Source: Cocos nucifera
Lineage: Eukaryota > Streptophyta > Magnoliopsida > Arecales > Arecaceae
Length of the DNA: 64,000 bases
Assembly: GCA_006176705.1 (NCBI GenBank)
Contig: QRFJ01004972.1
Span: 78,179 to 142,178, forward strand
Direction of reading: 5' to 3'
Shown: in pieces, positions 11,094 through 23,621 of the stretch
How positions within the stretch are numbered: the first letter of the stretch is position 1
Layout: every line of letters begins with the position of its first letter
Translations under genes and position numbers: made by a program
The notes under the pieces: generated by a model
The model's database searches: none
Seen by the model: the letters and a program-made list of their open reading frames with translations, nothing else
Told to the model about the DNA's origin: nothing

Positions 11094-14000
11094 CTATCGA
11101 CCTTCAATTGTAACTGTAAGTTTATTGCTGGTAGACCAATCTCTTTCCGTTGAAGGAGTTGCTATGTAGAAGCCCGGCCTTTGAGGCTGAGGTAGCAGTG
11201 CACCTTCAGTGCCTAACATGAGCACTACCTCTGCCATTGTTGGTCTATCTTCACTCCTTTCTTGCACACACGAGAGAGCCACTTGGATACACTGCAATAC
11301 TTTAGACTCTGGATACGTGCATCCCACTGCTTCATCAAGTATTTCCAAGCATCTACCTTCTGTCCATAGTCTCCATGCCTGTGATAATCCATGTATCTTT
11401 AGAATGAACAATAGAAGTTATATTTAGAATGATGACATTATTGCATTCGAGTACTCACGTGTCCTAAAAGGTTAACATGAGCTTCTGCTTGTTTGATCAT
11501 TCTGTTCTTCTTACCACTTAAGATTTCTAGCACTAGAACACCAAAGCTGAACACATCTGATTTCACTGAAAAGATACCATCCATTGCATACTCTGGTGAC
11601 ATATATCCACTGCACGTCATTAGCAAAATTAGTTTATGCAAGTAGGATATTGCACTCAGATTTATACTTTTTGAGTTGATATGCTTCTGTACTTACTATG
11701 TCCCAACAACTCTTTTTGTATTCTCTTCAATTTGGTCAACCTTAAAAATTCTTGCGGTGCCGAAGTCTGAGATTTTTGGGTTCAGGTCCTCATCAAGAAG
11801 AATATTGCTGGCCTTCAAATCTCTGTGAATAATTTTCAACCTAGAGTCTTGGTGAAGGTAAAGAAGTCCTCGAGCAATTCCTAAGATGATGTCGAGGCGC
11901 TTTTGCCAGTTCAAAAATGCACTTCTTTTCTTATCTGGTCCAAAGTTACACTCCTTTTTAGTTTGACAAATGTAGTCTGAAATTCAACTTACCTACTTGT
12001 TCGTTACCTTTTCCTTTTGAGATAAGTCCACTATTTATTTCAAATAAATATAATCTATCAGTTACAAATAATGTACTCTTTAAATCCATGATTAACCTAA
12101 TAATCATAGGTTGAACTGATATTTAGCTCATAGAAGAATGCCATACATGCTAAATCCTTATACAAGATGAAATAAATATGTTTGCACCATAGTTTATTAG
12201 CAATGATGTGAGGTTGTGGTTTCGCCCATTTCATTTCAATAGGAGGTCTGATGCATAGTGGCGAGCTTAAGGGTAAAGGAAGTGCCAAGTTAGAGGAATC
12301 AGATTATCTCCTGCCATCATCACCACCACCTCTTCTCATCCTTTTAAAATAACCAACTTGATTAACTAAAATACATTCCATCATAATTTCAGTCCATACA
12401 ACTTCATACCATATACTGCTTTTTCTTTTTTAATCATAAAAATGTATGAAAAGTCAGATAGAAATTCTTCATGGCGATCTAAGCTTAATTAGCAATTATT
12501 TTTTGAAATAATTTAACCTGATATGGAAGAAGAATATATCCATCTTAATTGTTAATCCATTGCCTTATCAATCCACTCTTAGTTTTCTAAAATCCTGCAT
12601 AGTTTACCTACTCAGAAGACCTGAGCAGAAGTCTGAATATAAATTATAATCAACTAAATCAAATATAGCCACTAATTCTGCAAGATGTCCATCAAACATT
12701 GCATTGTATATATAGCATAAAGTAGTCAAATGGTTCAAGGATAAAGACCAAACCGAATATGAAATAGTCCAAGCTTGTATTTTGCAAGTACTCATACACC
12801 AGCAATCGTTCCTCTCCTTCAATGCAGCAGCCAAGAAGGCGAACAAGATTTCTGTGCTGAAGTTTGGCTATCAGCAACACCTCATTTGTGAATTCATGTA
12901 TGCCCTGCACAGAAGCTTTGGACAATCTCTTGACAGCAATCTTTTCTCCATCTTCCAACTGACCCTGCTAATATCTATATTTAGGTGAGTTCCACAATGC
13001 TCTTCTTTCAAAGAGTTTGCATCTTGCGTAACTGTAGGATCAAATAACAGTATGCCCTATGGTCAAAAAAATTACCTTGTAAACAGGGCCAAACCCACCC
13101 TCTCCAAGTTTATTATCTTCAGAAAAGTCATTGGTGGCAGTTCTTATTGTATGTATATCAAATAAAGGTAACTCTAGCTTGTTTCCTCGGCTTTCCCTGT
13201 AGTGGGTAGTAATTGTTTCACCTAGCATGAAAGTTTAGTATAACAAGATCAATTATGTGAGCTTCTTGAATTCAACTGTACTTGCATCTCCATCCCAAAA
13301 AGTTTCAAAACAAAAAGAAAAATAATACTTGCAAATAGAACAACAAAAATTTCATTCAAGACAGCAATTATTTTAATTGATTCACAAGTATGTATTCACA
13401 TGGGCATGATTGATAGAGTGCTAGGTACCAGGAGCTAAAGAATATACTTGGTAACAATCAGAGCTCAGCAGGGTCTACTCTAGAAACCGTGCTTAGATCG
13501 ATTAAAACTTGGGTGTCACTCTGCAGTCTGCACTGGAAGAGATTACCAAATATGTTGTAATTTCATCCTCTATTAGCCTCCAAATATCATTTATACTAAT
13601 CGGTTATGGGGTCCCCGTCCTTGTCTTTCCTCATTACACACACACACACACATGTATATGTACCTAATTAGCAGATTAATGATGAAACGGTATGGAGGTA
13701 ATGATGTAGTCATTGTCAACATAGAACAAGGCTGCAGAGCATAATATATATATATATATATTTTAAAAAACAAGAAGAAGAAGAAGAAGAAGAAGCATGC
13801 AACTTTGTTTTCAAAATAATATGCCAATGAAATGTAGATTGGTAGAGTAACCAACTACCAAAGGGCAACAAATGTAGATGGGTAGAGTTACCGACTACGA
13901 AGGCCAACATGTGAATACGATATATTCGAGACACAAGCATTTAATACTATCGAAAATGCGAGACCCCTCACTTGGAGAGATGGGTACCAACTGGCTCAGT

Positions 14001-14932
14001 TAGCAGCTGTTTGTTGAGTAACCATCATATTATTCGCTATCTTGGGCATGGTGTAAAATGAGGGGCCCTATTTTCTCCACCAGAACCATATTCATTGGGG
14101 AGACATTGGATTGTGCTGCGGTGATGCTGTTTTTGGGGCACCGGATTCACATGGTTCTGTCCTAGGTCAGGATTTCTTTTATAGGTCTTTTCTAGTGCAT
14201 CACACCATATGTTTCCTTGCATAATATTGCTTTCCATATTTGCTTAAAACGAGTTTGAAACTTTTCTACGAGTTTCCTTTTGGTTTTTGAGAATATATAT
14301 TGTTTATATTTTTTATTTACATAAACTTCTTCTTAGGGTTACTACTTCTGGACCATTATCTATATATAGGTGACACCTAAAGATCTTGCATCTGCCATCA
14401 ATAGTGGCCATAGAGCTTCAGCAGCTCTAGCGCATAACTTGTCTTTGGGCCTTTTTAGGATGCCAAAAACTTGTTAGCTCTCTCTCCTTGAGACAATAAA
14501 TACAAAAGCTAAAAAAAAAGTAAGCTACTGAATGTAAACATAGATGGAGAATCATGAGTGAAACTAGTGTTTATTTAACTAAAATTGACCCAAGGCAGAC
14601 TCTAAACATCATAGGTTAAAAGGATGGAAGAAGTGAACAAGAGAATTAGCCGCTTTTCAACATATGGATCTTTATTGCACCGTTTTTTTTAATCCCTAGG
14701 GATCACTGACCGACCAATATGTTCACAAGTTTTTATTTCCTGGCCACAATTTTTTCTAGAAGGGAAACACTCAACTGAACCTTTTTGTAGAACCTTAATG
14801 CACACTTCCATTGCAATTAGAGGTGGCAATGCTCAATGCATTTAACTTGATTTACTTTATTGTAGGTTGTCTTGTTTAATAAAATGGTCAGGCGTCTAGA
14901 TTTTCGACCCATTAAATAATTAGGCAGGTTTT

Positions 14933-14972
<40 letters not shown>

Positions 14973-17239
14973 CCTTTCTTGTATTCGACCCAATCCAATT
15001 GCCATCAAGTGAAATGGGAAAATAAAAATTTCCATTACTTGTTTAGCTTTTCTTAGACGTCAATTCCAAGGAGGACTGTGATCAATCAAGGCATCCATAA
15101 ACTAGGTCTTGAAATCAACTAGAGAATTAAGATAGCAGTAAAATGCTTGTAATTTGACTAAAATGGTTTGACGTGGATGAAGTGGTCATTGGGGACTTAA
15201 ATTATTTAAAGAAAGCTATTTGGTGCGCAGGACCAATGGACTCATGAACTATGCCAACTTAATTATTCTATGTATTGCACAACCTAAATGAAGTCATATT
15301 ACTTGTTAGCTTGAGCATTGAATACCATTGTACTTCACTAGTGGGCATAAAATTATTTGATGGATTCTTACTGCCAAAATTTTATGAAATCTGTTCTGAA
15401 AAATGTTGAAGAACTCAATGCTAATACTAGAAGTAAAATTCATTAATATTATATAATAGGTGGTATAAGTGATAGGTCATGTCTGTTTTTGTTGGTGAAA
15501 GGCAAGTACCTTGCTTTTTATTTCTATTCTTCTTCCACAGAAGTTGAATGAAGCACACAAATAGAAGAAGCCCTGCCAGTGAAGAAATGATTATGACCAT
15601 CACAGCCTTCATTTTACCATGATTATCCCCTATCTGACCTGCACAACAAATTTTTGGAATCAGGGCATATCGAATGTCGGTTAGATATTTTGTTCTACGC
15701 TAGCCGATCATTTAAATGTGTTTTGTGACATGTATGTTAGAACCGGTATGCTAATTATATTTCCACTTTGTCATAAGATCATGTTTCTAGATCTAACTTA
15801 ACAGAACTATATTACCAAGTCACGTTTACTTAGAACCATATAAAGCAAAATGAATAAATAAATAAATAAATATATATAAACATGTTAAGAGGTCCATGAC
15901 AATCTCTTCGGTCCGCTACCTCCCTTTCACTCTTTGGTCATCCGATGCAACCCAACGGCCATATCCAGCTCCCAAAATGTTCCGAATGTAGTCTATATAT
16001 GTACCGTTGTATTCCTAACCTAATTCGTGCCTTTTCCTTCCCCTTTCAGGAAATAATCGTTACCTAATTCAGAAGATGCAAGCCGAACATGTAGATTCTC
16101 CCATCCGTCGGTGAACAGTCTAATATCTACAAGATCTCCGGTCCATGATACGCATCCACTCCCTTCAATGATAGCATAGGCGCTGCAAGTGCAGTTCTTT
16201 AGGCACCAGTCTTCACACTCTTCCTGATTTTTGCCGCTGTGCACGGTGGCATTTGATGTATCAGGCAACTTCACTTGTTGCAGCACAGAGAAACCATCCG
16301 TCGAACAATTTAAAGCTGTTCTCCTTACACAGCCATCAGAATTGTCTCGCAATCTCCAATTTTGAGGAGACTTGGGACTGAATCCTCTCAAACAATCACA
16401 GGCAGGTGAGTAGCTTGTACTGCATACGCCATTAACTCCACAGTTCGCATACTCGTCGCACGGGTCTTTTGGATGCCACCAGTAAACGTCCCATCCAAGC
16501 TTTGGTTTAAACCGCACCACACGCTGAACCACTCCAGTCTCGTTCAACAAAAGACCAGATAGAATGGAATTGTCCAGTACCACGAAGGTGTAGGTGGCTG
16601 CATGCTCATTGGAACTTAGATTAAACCGGAACGTTTTAGTTGTTTCCATCTCTGGAATGCCATTAAATCCACGTCCGGTCCAGGGTCCGGTGCGATATAA
16701 TATTTGTACAGATCCTCTCCATAAGAAGAGCTCTGGCACTGCATTGATATGTATCTTGTAGGAGTAGTCCCCTGGAGAAGGGTCGGAGGAACTCTTCCAT
16801 GACGTGAGGTGCCTGTCGATATTGGTTCTTAAATCCCGTTCAAGCTTCATACCTGGTAGAAGAATGTTACTTGGATGATCAAAGCTTTGCCACGATAAAA
16901 TCTTCGAAGTTCCTTGAATCAGGACAAGATTTCCCGATTCTAGGAGTTGTACAACGGGATTAATTGCATTTGACGTGTCCGTCGACCAAAAAATGTATCC
17001 GGTGCCGTTTAGAAGTACCAGATTACCATCACCTGTGAGATTGAGAACCCCCGTGGAGTCATTGACGGGGGAGATTCTATTGGCAACCCACACAACTGCT
17101 TTATCTGGAGTGCCTTTGTATTGTATCCCTAGGTATCGGCTCTTCGAGTCACCAGGGCTGAAGAAGCCCAGTTCGAAGGTCCCACCTGACGACATTAATG
17201 TTTGTCCATCTTTAATGGGTTTGGTCGGCGTCATTGTAT
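11094..17239 (-). CDS. G-type lectin S-receptor-like serine/threonine protein kinase (exons 2-8)
   Basis: Plasma-membrane receptor kinase of the S-domain family. Exons, minus strand: 16064-17239, 15510-15638, 13076-13221, 12754-12964, 11697-11934, 11459-11609, 11094-11378. All junctions are GT-AG and all phases fit. With exon 1 at 19353-19422 the protein is 801 residues, normal for the family. Order: B-lectin (about 33-160, VVWVANR), S-locus glycoprotein and EGF-like Cys region (about 205-320), PAN (about 333-413), transmembrane helix (about 427-448), kinase from about 490. Kinase residues are intact: GEGGFG 498-503, Lys519, Glu535, HRD 614-616, DFG 634-636, SPE 661-663, so an active RD kinase is expected. 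Such receptors act in defence, self-recognition or stress signalling; the ligand cannot be inferred. The main exon lacks its own signal peptide. Confidence 0.93.
13222..15509 (-). other. Intron 3 of the receptor kinase with microsatellites
   Basis: A 2.3-kb intron separates the transmembrane exon from the first kinase exon. It holds an AC repeat (13636-13652), TA and GAA repeats (13744-13796) and a perfect AT repeat of about 38 bp (14934-14971). No transposon protein fragment was recognised. The intron is long for this gene family and may contain a degraded insertion. Confidence 0.75.
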
Positions 17240-19352
17240 CTCTGGATACGTGGAAGAGATTAAAAAATATATATATATATATTATATAAATATTATTATA
17301 TGTAATAATATATATTATATTACATTGTATTATATTATATAATGTTATGTTTGTTATATTATGTTATATATTAATATTATTTTTATAATATAATATATAA
17401 TATGTTGTTGTTGTTAGGATTAAGGATATTTTAGAAACTGAATAGAAAAATTATTGTTTTGGCGTTGGGAAAATGACTGACCCATCTTTTATGTAGGCAA
17501 GTCTATCCCCTCATTTCATGCATAAATGCTATCCATAAAAAAATCATTTATTTATCTAGAAAAATATAAAACATGAATTAGGTAGTCAATAAAAAAAATT
17601 GGTTAATTTTTTTATAATATTTATTCATAAAAAAAAAAATGGATTCTTAATTGATCTTAAGACATTTTGCTCAAGGCTACTCCATGGATCTACCATAAAT
17701 TTATGGATCGTCCCGGTACTTTGTGTCATTGAGAATTCCTCGTTCCCTTTTGGTTGAATTCTTCAGAGCGAATTAACAACTTGTGGACCCTATTCGTTCA
17801 AGCCTTAAAAGCATATTCGATGCAAGTTCGAATTTTTGATAAGTGCAAATGACAATAAATTGATAAAATATTCCTAGAAAAAAAATTCTATCACTCGAAG
17901 GCTCTGATTTTGCTTGGAAAGTCCTTGAAGAACCATGGAATGGGTTTAGTTTCTCAACAAGTGCATTTTTTTTTGTTGGTGGTCCCGGCGGATGGGGGGG
18001 GGGGGGGGTGGGGAGGGCGGGTGGTTTGTAGCAACACATACTTAAGATTCCATGAAAAATTGTGTATGGGGGCGGGGGCGGGGGCGGGGGTTTGCAGCAA
18101 CATATACTTGAAGATTCCATTGAAAATGCCCTAAGAAGCACAACTCGGTTAATGATACACGGTGTACTCCGGGAATTTAAAGATAAATTAACGTAAGAAA
18201 GAATGAATGAATGGAAAGATAAGACGAGCAACTATATTGGGGCGCACGCATGCAAATTTCCAACAGGATCAGACACACTTTCTCTTTTGCCCTTGAGAAA
18301 TCGTTCCATCAACCATAAGAAGCATCTCACCAAAAGAAATTGATGGCTTGGCACGACGCCATACCAGAGGTCTTGTTATGCGTATTTAAAGACTAACCTG
18401 CCCTTTCGTCAAAAAAAAAAAAAAAAAAGCCTGACCTGTACTCTGGGGAAATTTCCATGATGCAACCTTTTTCATTGATTCCATGATGCATTTTTTTTTT
18501 TTTTTTATTGATTCCATGATGCAATTTTGTACCTTTAGAAAGACCACCAAGTGTTGAACTTATAAATTTCCTTACGTGAACAAATAGCACTCCAAGCCGA
18601 CTTCATGAAAAATGCTAGAAAACTTAGGTGGAGCTGCAAGAAGGGCCTATATACCGATGAGGGAATTAACGCTGAAGAATTCAGACAGGTGGAGAGAACA
18701 AAAACACCAAGGGATATACTTAAACTGGTATAGAACTGTGCTTTCTTACTTCAAATGCTGTAATTTTGAAAGAAATCGCAGAGCACTCAATTTTGAAGCA
18801 GTATCACCCGCCAAGCTACTTCAAAGGATTTGGCTTCTACTACAAAACTGGATGTCGCTACACCAAAGAAAATATCACACCCTAATCAAAGCACTTCTGG
18901 AGTCCCTCTTAAACACAATTGGTGAGTAAATTACCGTTTAATGCCTTGAAAGGATTAGTTTAAGCCAGAAGCGCACACACCCAAGAATGGTGGAACGGCG
19001 AAGTAGAATGCAGCACAATGGCATAAACGGCTAGCCCCGAGTGTGTCGATTCTCATATGCAGTCCCTAGTTCATCTTCTTGTTGGACTGGTTTTTTCACT
19101 GCTAGCAGTGGAATCTGTTACACCCTATCCATCCCTTGCATCTGAACATCCCACACCCTCTTTACTGTAAACATTTCCTATATTAATAAAAGTCCGTGGC
19201 AAGTGAACGTCCTACCTCTCTAGCCTATGTTTACCCTAAGAAAAAGAAAAAATTTGTGCTTTCATTGCATCCAAAAAAAAAAACTGTGCTTTCTGCATCA
19301 AATGAAGCAGCGGAACAATAAGCTCTGGATATACACTAGCTAGCATTCATAC
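17240..19352 (-). other. Putative intron 1 of the receptor kinase
   Basis: Between the signal-peptide exon and the lectin exon lie an AT-only tract (17262-17410), a G-rich tandem repeat (17990-18130), two poly-A/poly-T tracts (18411-18428, 18491-18506) and unrecognised sequence at 18600-19320. A frame at 18612-18929 (+) has no recognisable motif. If the exon 1 assignment is wrong this is the immediate upstream region of the gene. Confidence 0.45.
17990..18130. repeat. G-rich tandem duplication with G-quadruplex motif
   Basis: Two imperfect copies of about 80 bp each carry a G-rich block, then tttgtagcaacacatactt or a close variant, then gattccat. The second copy contains four runs of five G separated by single C (18068-18090), a textbook intramolecular G-quadruplex sequence. 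The first has a run of about 14 G (17995-18008). Confidence 0.8.
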
Positions 19353-19422
19353 CTGGCTGGCCATGAACCAGGATTGCAGCTGCCGAGATTCCAAGCACCA
19401 TAAACCATCCCACCGATGCCAT
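19353..19422 (-). CDS. Candidate first exon of the receptor kinase: signal peptide
   Basis: A 70-bp minus-strand frame starts with ATG at 19422 and encodes 23 residues plus one base. It has a hydrophobic core (WFMVLGISAAAILV) and a small polar end (HGQP), as in a secretory signal peptide. It stops exactly at a donor site (G|GTATGA, 19352-19351). Joined to the acceptor at 17241-17240 it gives GQP-DTMTPT, running into the lectin exon in frame. S-domain kinases need a signal peptide, and the lectin exon has none. Most family members have signal peptide and lectin domain in one exon, so the 2.1-kb intron is unusual. The same peptide style occurs in malectin/LRR kinases, so it could be an orphan exon of another receptor. 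Confidence 0.55.
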
Positions 19423-20339
19423 TTCTCTTTTGCTTCGTGGCACCTGGAAAGTCTCATCTAGTCGTACCATTTATCTTACGATAAGCCAGCGGCTTTCCCA
19501 CGGAAGGAGCCATAAAAGAATAGTTTAAAGCGAAAAAGCCAGTTGTCTTACCTCAAATTACCGGAAAAATATATGACTCGGGTCCAGCAATAACTACTTG
19601 AATAAGATCTCTTGAAAAGTAGATGGAAATGTGAAAGAACAAACAAATAAGAAAAATGAGCAGAACCTGCAGCAGCTTTATATTTTTTTCCGATGGCAAT
19701 GAATTGTTTATACCCAGATGTCTATAAGGTCTTTGACTTCAACAACAAGCTGAAGCAGACCTTTTAATAACTAATAACAATGATAGGAATTAGAAGGAGA
19801 CTTTGTTTATCCAAGTTGCCAGGAACTAATTCATATTACTAGTAGAGGAGTTCCCTGTACGATAAGAGGAACTGTGTTAAAATTACCAGAAAGATCAGAA
19901 AGAACTATAAAACGTAGATTTTGCATTATACTTATCCTTTTTTTTTTGTTCTCTGAACGAAAAGGAGGCAGAAGATGCCACCTAAATTAGTAAGAACAAG
20001 AGACAGAGAAATATTTACATGATGTCTGATTGCCTCAGCGATTAAAAGGCAAATACTAGCAATAGTCTGGGCGATACAACAAAAGCATCGCAGAGGCCCA
20101 GAATTGAATACACAGTTTCATCGCGTGAAAGAACCACTCTCCCTCTACTAACGATGATCAGCTAATAGCAAGATCAGCATCCTGATATTTCTTAATATGT
20201 AGGCACATCTCAAAGAACAAGTGTCAGGCTGATCCATGTGTTCTATTTTCCGCATACCCCACGGAAATTTACAGGCCTGCGTTACAAAAAGAACAGGTGA
20301 GAAAAGTTTCGGATTGATGCAACAACATTCAGGTGCAAC
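19423..20339. other. Upstream region of the receptor kinase
   Basis: This region precedes exon 1 on the minus strand and would contain its promoter and 5' untranslated sequence. No convincing TATA box at a standard distance or recognised coding sequence was found. A possible diverged coding remnant near 20030-20130 (minus) was not identified. Confidence 0.35.
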
Positions 20340-20740
20340 GGTCACTTTAAATTGCAGTAAGCCTATTTGCATGGACCAGAGAATTCAGATCATTCCAGAT
20401 TTGATGGTGACCTTCAGTAATTGTGGTCCCAAAACCGGAACGAATGCAGGATCTTTTGTAGCACAGAAAATTCAGAACTTTTTTTGTCGATGAAAATTCT
20501 CCTATTTCTTTCTTGCCAGTTGCCACACGTTCCAACACAAGTTTATCACCAGCTGATCCCAAGCTTGACGAAGTGTTCTGTGAATTTCATTTTCCTCCAT
20601 GAGGTCCACAGGTTCTGAAACTTAGTCGGCCATAATCTCAAATTGAGACAAATCTTCAAAGTGGTCCGAATGCTTCTCGCAAATGTACACTTGAGGAAGC
20701 GATAAACACTTGTATTATACTTCTCTAACATGGTCTAGCA
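20340..20740 (-). pseudogene. LINE ORF2 remnant (zinc-binding/linker region)
   Basis: On the minus strand, 20740-20340 gives, across two or three frames, blocks typical of the zinc-binding end and linker of plant LINE ORF2: KCTFARSIRTTLKICLNLRLW, then QAWDQLVINLCWNVWQLA, RNRRIFIDKKSSEFSVLQKI and FRFWDHNY. Stops and frameshifts show decay. No reverse-transcriptase catalytic motif or RNase H active site is present. It lies close to a plus-strand LINE 3' end, so two LINE insertions in opposite orientation meet here. Confidence 0.7.
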
Positions 20741-20829
20741 CGGCATTTGAAGAAATATAAATTACTTTTTAGCAATTACCCTAAGGCACTTCTGCTCTAA
20801 TATAGAATTCTCTTTTGTTTTCGGAGTAG

Positions 20830-21193
20830 ATGCCCCAATATAGATGTTATCTTGAAGTAATGCCTTGTTTGACTTCTACAGAAAAGGCTTGGATCATAAA
20901 ACATCTCAGGAGTTTTGTGCAGATTAATTTCTCTCCCTCCATCCACCCTCTACTGGCTGATCTTATTCTCTGCGCTACTTCCTTGGACTCATTTCAGATC
21001 TCATATGTTCACCGGAAGGCCAATCAACCGGCTGACAGCTTAACTAAGTGGCCCTCGGATGGATTATTCCCGTCCCTCTCTTCTCTCCCCGTCACTACTA
21101 GAATGTTGGTAATGGCTGACTTGGCTGGTGTTTCCTTTTTTTTTCGTTTTTAATTTCTTTTCGTTCTTGGGTTTTCCCCTTTGTACAAAAAAA
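20830..21193 (+). pseudogene. LINE 3' end: RNase H-like fragment and A-rich tail
   Basis: The frame 20830-21153 contains ISYVHRKANQPADSLTKW, the conserved C-terminal block of the RNase H-like domain of plant LINEs (pattern HVxRxANxxADxLAK). It is followed by a short untranslated tail ending in tttgtac and an A-rich run (21186-21197) that passes into GAAA and GA repeats. This is what a 5'-truncated LINE looks like. Residues with the catalytic Asp and Glu of RNase H are missing upstream. Confidence 0.75.
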
Positions 21194-22738
21194 AAAAGAA
21201 AGAAAGAAAGAAGAGAGAGAGAGAGAAGGCTTGGAAGATAATTTTTCATCTTCACGGGAATGTGATGGCTTTTTAACTTCACTTGGGCCATGAGTCTGCG
21301 TCCTGATGATCATTATCTCCTTGGTCATATCTCCTTGTTCCATGCTTAAAAAACATAGGAGAGCAGTTGAACACGTAATCCATATAGTTTTTGGACGGAA
21401 ATCCTTATTCTAATAATTGCGGTGCTTGGATGACGTACAGCTGACAGCATCTCATCAAAAAAAAAAGATGTATAGCTGACAGCATGTAGCCACGCAGATC
21501 TGTGGTCATCTGATATTGATGAGGACAATGTCATGTAGAGATTCTTATATTGGGCCAGAAGACTGCTTTTGGTCACTCAATTGATAGAATATTGATGCTA
21601 ATTACGACTACATGGAAGCATTCAAATGATCATAGAAAAAGGTATGCAGAAAAGACATAATAGTTCCTTGCAATGGATGAGATGGTTTCACCATCTGCCA
21701 CAGCATGAAGATGTTTTTGGAACAGTACTTTTTGATAATCTGTTGGAAGTGCCCCCAGAAGGACCTTATTTAGTAAGCATCATGAAAGGGCTATGATTCT
21801 GTGCACTCAATTATCAAGTCCAAAATTTCTTAGACATTTCATACTTGAAGATGCATCTACATGATATATAATGGATAATGGCGAAACCATGAAATAATAT
21901 ATAATGAAGATGTTGTCACAAGATCGATCAAACTAATTTACATACATACTTATTTTCAAATAGCTGTAAAAGATTGACAGAGCTACACTAATTAAATTTC
22001 AAAGTTCGTTGAACTTTCCGAGTTATGTTGCGGCAGCAAACATGCCCTAAGGATGCCAAGGATCATTTATCTGGAGCTGATTGGTAGTGTCAGATATAAT
22101 AATCTGGGAAAACACGACCGATAAGTTCAGACATGGTTGGCCTTTCCATCTCAGTAGATCTGGTGAGCTTGTGGATTCTTAGTAATTCCTAGTGATTCAA
22201 CGGAAATAATGTAGTTCTATTCTATTGAATCAACTCATTTCTTCAGCTCAAAAAAAAAAGAAAGAAAAAAACAACTCAGTTATTCGAAGCATCAGACTAA
22301 ACATGCCGAGTAACTATCATATGCTTTAACTTTCTCGTAAAGACAACTTATGGGGAAAAAAAAGACGCAGAGACCAAGGGAAATGAGCATTGACCGACGT
22401 TGGAGGCTGCAAAGACATCATGAATAGGTCACATAATACACGCGCACTATCGTGCCATATCTTTTTACTATCTATAACGTGTATTGAGTAACATCCAAGA
22501 TACTGTACTTTCCTGGAACATCCTCCACAAAGAGCTCAAGTGCAATTGCGCGACCATTGTTCTTTAGTCAGCGATCTCCACTTGTATATTTCTTTTTTTG
22601 AGTAAAAAACACCTCTCACTTTTATGTGGTGCTTTCAGGAAATGGCAAAATGAGATTGAATTGAAAGATAAAAATTTAATCCAAAAGGTTTTTATGTCTA
22701 AGTTGCGCTTGGACAGCTAATTTAAGAGCTCCCATATA
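21194..22738. other. Intergenic, no supported gene
   Basis: AT-rich sequence with a GA/GAAA tract at 21190-21227 and an A-rich tract near 22248. A short minus-strand peptide near 22160-22090 contains ERPTMSEL, as at the end of receptor kinases, but it is too short to call. Confidence 0.4.
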
Positions 22739-23085
22739 GTTGCTTTCTTGCCATATGATACCAACCATTTCTTTTAATTTCATTATCGTTACATAATTCC
22801 ACAACTCCCATCTTACTTTTTTTAATTTTCCTTCCTACTCCTATATATTTTGTTATCTCATAACTAAAAACTTTTTTTAAAAAAAAAATGCAGACCCATA
22901 AACATAACCAAAATTTTGTGAAAATACAGTATCATAGTTCAAGTAATTGATATGCATGTGATTTTCTCACTTTGATTAGATTTAGTCCAACTTTTACTAA
23001 AAAGATGAATTTTCTCAACTAACACACATTTAGTCAATAAAAAGGTAATTAGCACACATCCTACTGCATTGTTTGTCCCATTATC
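22739..23085 (+). repeat. Diverged duplicate of 29643-29931 (copy 1)
   Basis: The two segments share ordered blocks: accaaccatttcttttaatt, the acataaccaaaattttgtga region, aactaacacacatttagtca and acacatcctactgcattgt. They lie in direct orientation and are clearly diverged, with indels. Neither encodes a recognised protein. The second copy ends at the boundary of the gypsy composite, so the pair helps define that insertion edge. Confidence 0.7.
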
Positions 23086-23157
23086 AGCGTTTCTGTACCT
23101 GCTACTCTACTTAAATATTAAGGAATTGATGGTCTGTAAATAAAGAAAAATAAAAGA

Positions 23158-23580
23158 ATTTTCTTTGATAATTTTGGTAAGAGCATCTCGAAGACTCATA
23201 AGACGACTGCTAGAGGGTTTTGCATACATATAATGAAGCTCAGTCCAAACTTCATGAGAGCTTTTAGCGGTGGTGATAAAAGATACAATTTTCAGAGAAA
23301 GGAAGGCAATAAGTACACTCCAAATTAGGTGATCCTGCCAAATTCAAAGAGATGAAGCAGTAAAAAAGTCGGGAGGAGCATTAATATAGGTAAGGAAATC
23401 ATATCCTATGAGAAGAGAGTACTATTGGGTATGCCATGATTGGTAGTTGATGGCTGTAAGTTTTAGAGGGGCTTGGGCGATGACGTTTATGGACAAAAGG
23501 TTGGAATCAAGAGAAGAGATGGAGCTGATAGATGGTTGAACAATAGAATTGATTGAGGTGGAGGAGAAAGAGACTGCCAT
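23158..23580 (-). pseudogene. Copia-type gag N-terminal remnant
   Basis: Reading the minus strand from ATG at 23580 gives a continuous frame of about 140 codons with two in-frame stops. It shows the usual copia gag features: a Ser-rich start, LKLTAINYQSWHTQ, LIGYDFLTYINAPP, then WTELHYMYAKPSSSRLMSLR. Known copia gag proteins carry the same order (L..NY..W, GYDL..Y, W..L...Y...S..R.M.L). It ends at about 23158 and no pol domain follows, so the element is truncated on the gag side. The primer binding site and LTR lie immediately to the right. Confidence 0.85.
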
Positions 23581-23609
23581 GGTTGAACAGTAAGGCCGTT
23601 AGGCAAAAA

Positions 23610-23621
23610 GCTTTGATACCA
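23610..23621 (-). other. Primer binding site of the 23-kb Copia remnant
   Basis: On the minus strand the bases read TGGTATCAAAGC, one change from the initiator tRNA-Met complement TGGTATCAGAGC used by plant copia elements. It sits between the gag start and the LTR, as expected. Confidence 0.8.

Noticed and set aside
14037..14237. 66-residue minus-strand frame in intron 3
   Set aside because: Lies inside a confirmed intron of the receptor kinase and has no recognised motif.
13634..14971. Short direct repeats that might suggest a CRISPR array
   Set aside because: They are microsatellites; no spacers of regular length, and the genome is a plant.
22090..22160. Minus-strand peptide with ERPTMSELIGR, like the end of a receptor kinase
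   Set aside because: Only about 20 residues, with no adjoining kinase motif; could be chance.
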